A DNA stretch of 64,000 nt from Halogeometricum limi. GTDB taxonomy: Archaea; Halobacteriota; Halobacteria; Halobacteriales; Haloferacaceae. The notes beneath the pieces are model-generated. The model ran no database searches, was not told the origin of the DNA, and saw only the letters and a program-made list of their open reading frames with translations. Made by a program: the position numbers and the translations under genes. The stretch lies in contig NZ_FOYS01000002.1 of the NCBI RefSeq assembly GCF_900115785.1, forward strand, positions 620,001-684,000. The letters run 5' to 3'. This document shows, one piece after another, positions 63,483 through 64,000 of this stretch; positions within the stretch are counted from its first letter, which is position 1; the number at the start of each line of letters is the position of its first letter.

Positions 63483-63520
63483 AGTTGTAACTATCACTGC
63501 ACGCTGAGGCTCGCAGAAAG

Positions 63521-63593
63521 TAGTCCCGGGCGGATTCGAACCGCCGTCAATGGCTCCAAAGGCCATTATGATTGGCCGCTACACCACGGGACT
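63521..63593 (-). tRNA. tRNA-Gln (anticodon TTG)
   Basis: Cloverleaf read on the minus strand. Acceptor AGTCCCG (63593-63587) pairs with CGGGACT (63528-63522) and is followed by discriminator A at 63521. Anticodon stem ATGGC/GCCAT encloses CTTTGGA, giving TTG for CAA glutamine codons. T stem and loop GGCGGTTCGAATCCGCC are perfect. No intron. Its upstream flank consists of repeats rather than an obvious TATA box. Confidence 0.97.
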
Positions 63594-63717
63594 CATCGCT
63601 TCGCTCTTCGTCCCGTGTACCTCGCAGTTCCTTCGGAACTGCTCACCACCACGGGACTTCACTCCGTTCGTCCCGTATAGCGTGCGATTCCGTCGAATCG
63701 CTCACCACCACGGGACT
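63594..63717 (-). repeat. two tandem hairpins that begin with the tRNA-Gln 5' sequence
   Basis: Read on the minus strand, units at 63717-63659 (59 bases) and 63658-63594 (65 bases) precede the tRNA directly. Each starts AGTCCCGTGGTGGTGAGC, where the tRNA starts AGTCCCGTGGTGTAGC. Each folds with an outer stem of seven or eight pairs (GTCCCGT/ACGGGAC) and an inner hairpin: GCGATTC/GAATCGC in the first, GCAGTTCC/GGAACTGC in the second. The inner stems differ in sequence but keep pairing. The flank 63718-63782 holds nothing recognised. Confidence 0.75.
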
Positions 63718-63782
63718 GTATCCTCTACTCGTGGTGCGACCTTTGAAAAGCCATCGGGTTCGAATCGCCGTGCCACTCGGCG

Positions 63783-63986
63783 TCAGTCGGTTCCGTCGGC
63801 GGCCGACAACCGGCGGTCGACGGAGAACCCGCCGCAGTCGGGGCAGACGTGATACTGGACGTCGTAGGCGCTCCCGCATCCGCGACAGACGTACGGAAAC
63901 TCCGACGTCTCCGACGCCTCGCTTCGGTCACCGGGTTCGACGCCCGCGAGACGAAGGAGACGTGTTATCGTCGCTGCTCCTACCAT
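63783..63986 (-). CDS. small zinc-ribbon protein
   Basis: 67 residues. A short hydrophobic-basic start (MVGAATITRLLRLAGVEPGD) is followed by CRGCGSAYDVQYHVCPDCGG, two CxxC pairs spaced as in zinc ribbons. Function unknown; the N-terminal helix might mediate docking to a partner or membrane. ATG at 63986, 14 bases before the window end, so its promoter is outside. Confidence 0.8.
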   Translation of the reverse strand: MVGAATITRLLRLAGVEPGDRSEASETSEFPYVCRGCGSAYDVQYHVCPDCGGFSVDRRLSAADGTD

Positions 63987-64000
63987 ACCACGGTCTCACG

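Noticed and set aside
63421-63493. A second tRNA gene beside tRNA-Gln
   Set aside because: Only the 3' half is present; no sequence pairs with the acceptor strand and no anticodon arm can be formed, so it is a repeat.
63594-63717. CRISPR-like repeat
   Set aside because: Only two units, directly abutting with no spacers and with homology to the tRNA 5' end; no cas gene in the window.

Overview
The window is a high-GC, gene-dense stretch of chromosome from a haloarchaeon (class Halobacteria). The evidence is acidic proteins throughout, Tat-type lipoproteins, a surface glycoprotein with a PGF-type C-terminal sorting signal beside an archaeosortase A gene, DUF families typical of haloarchaea, and leaderless starts with a TATA-like box 25-30 bases upstream. 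The family Haloferacaceae is a guess; the sequence does not fix the genus. No transposase, integrase, CRISPR array, toxin system or phage gene is visible, so most of the window is core genome.

Layout. 1-3150: an HTH-type protein, a Trm5-type tRNA methyltransferase, tRNA-Thr(CGT) followed by palindromes, an ASCH protein and diphthine synthase. 3194-8096 (minus): archaeosortase artA, the large surface glycoprotein gene and a tandem VOC protein. 8244-11702: a MATE exporter, a small membrane protein, a DRG-type GTPase and a short conserved protein. 11787-15553: coxA with small membrane proteins of the haloarchaeal cox neighbourhood, including a 27-residue one, then a universal stress protein. 15572-21496 (minus): a complete branched-chain amino-acid-type ABC transporter operon (livK-H-M-G-F) ending in a translationally coupled thioredoxin-fold gene. 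21647-31182: HAD dehalogenase, GNAT acetyltransferase, two acyl-CoA synthetases, methylmalonyl-CoA mutase large subunit, a beta-propeller lipoprotein and a flavin reductase. 31427-34039: 2-oxoacid:ferredoxin oxidoreductase korAB. 34128-36481: regulators, a lipoprotein and a zinc ribbon. 36622-42539: geranylgeranyl reductase, aldo/keto reductase, three membrane proteins and a long coiled-coil protein. 42900-51529: DUF371 protein, endonuclease III, methylglyoxal synthase, the aCPSF1/FttA nuclease, an unknown gene, a second HTH-type protein, ProS and small proteins. 51704-56236: glutamate synthase. 56323-63331: epimerase, HD protein, AlaX, DUF3179, FkbM methyltransferase, lipid kinase and APC permease. 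63419-63986: tRNA-Gln(TTG) bracketed by tRNA-mimicking repeats, then a zinc-ribbon protein.

How parts work together. ArtA is expected to process the surface glycoprotein encoded directly upstream. CoA ligases, methylmalonyl-CoA mutase and KorAB point to amino-acid and fatty-acid catabolism through CoA thioesters and ferredoxin. The liv operon would import the amino acids feeding this. CoxA takes up respiratory electrons. Trm5, AlaX, ProS, Dph5 and the DRG GTPase concern translation.

The least explained signal is around the two tRNA genes. Each has, within 130 bases of its 3' end, a 51-52 base palindrome whose arms copy its own T-arm. tRNA-Gln is also preceded by two tandem hairpins that begin with its own 5' sequence and keep inner-stem pairing through differing bases. 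These may be tRNA-derived small mobile or structured elements.
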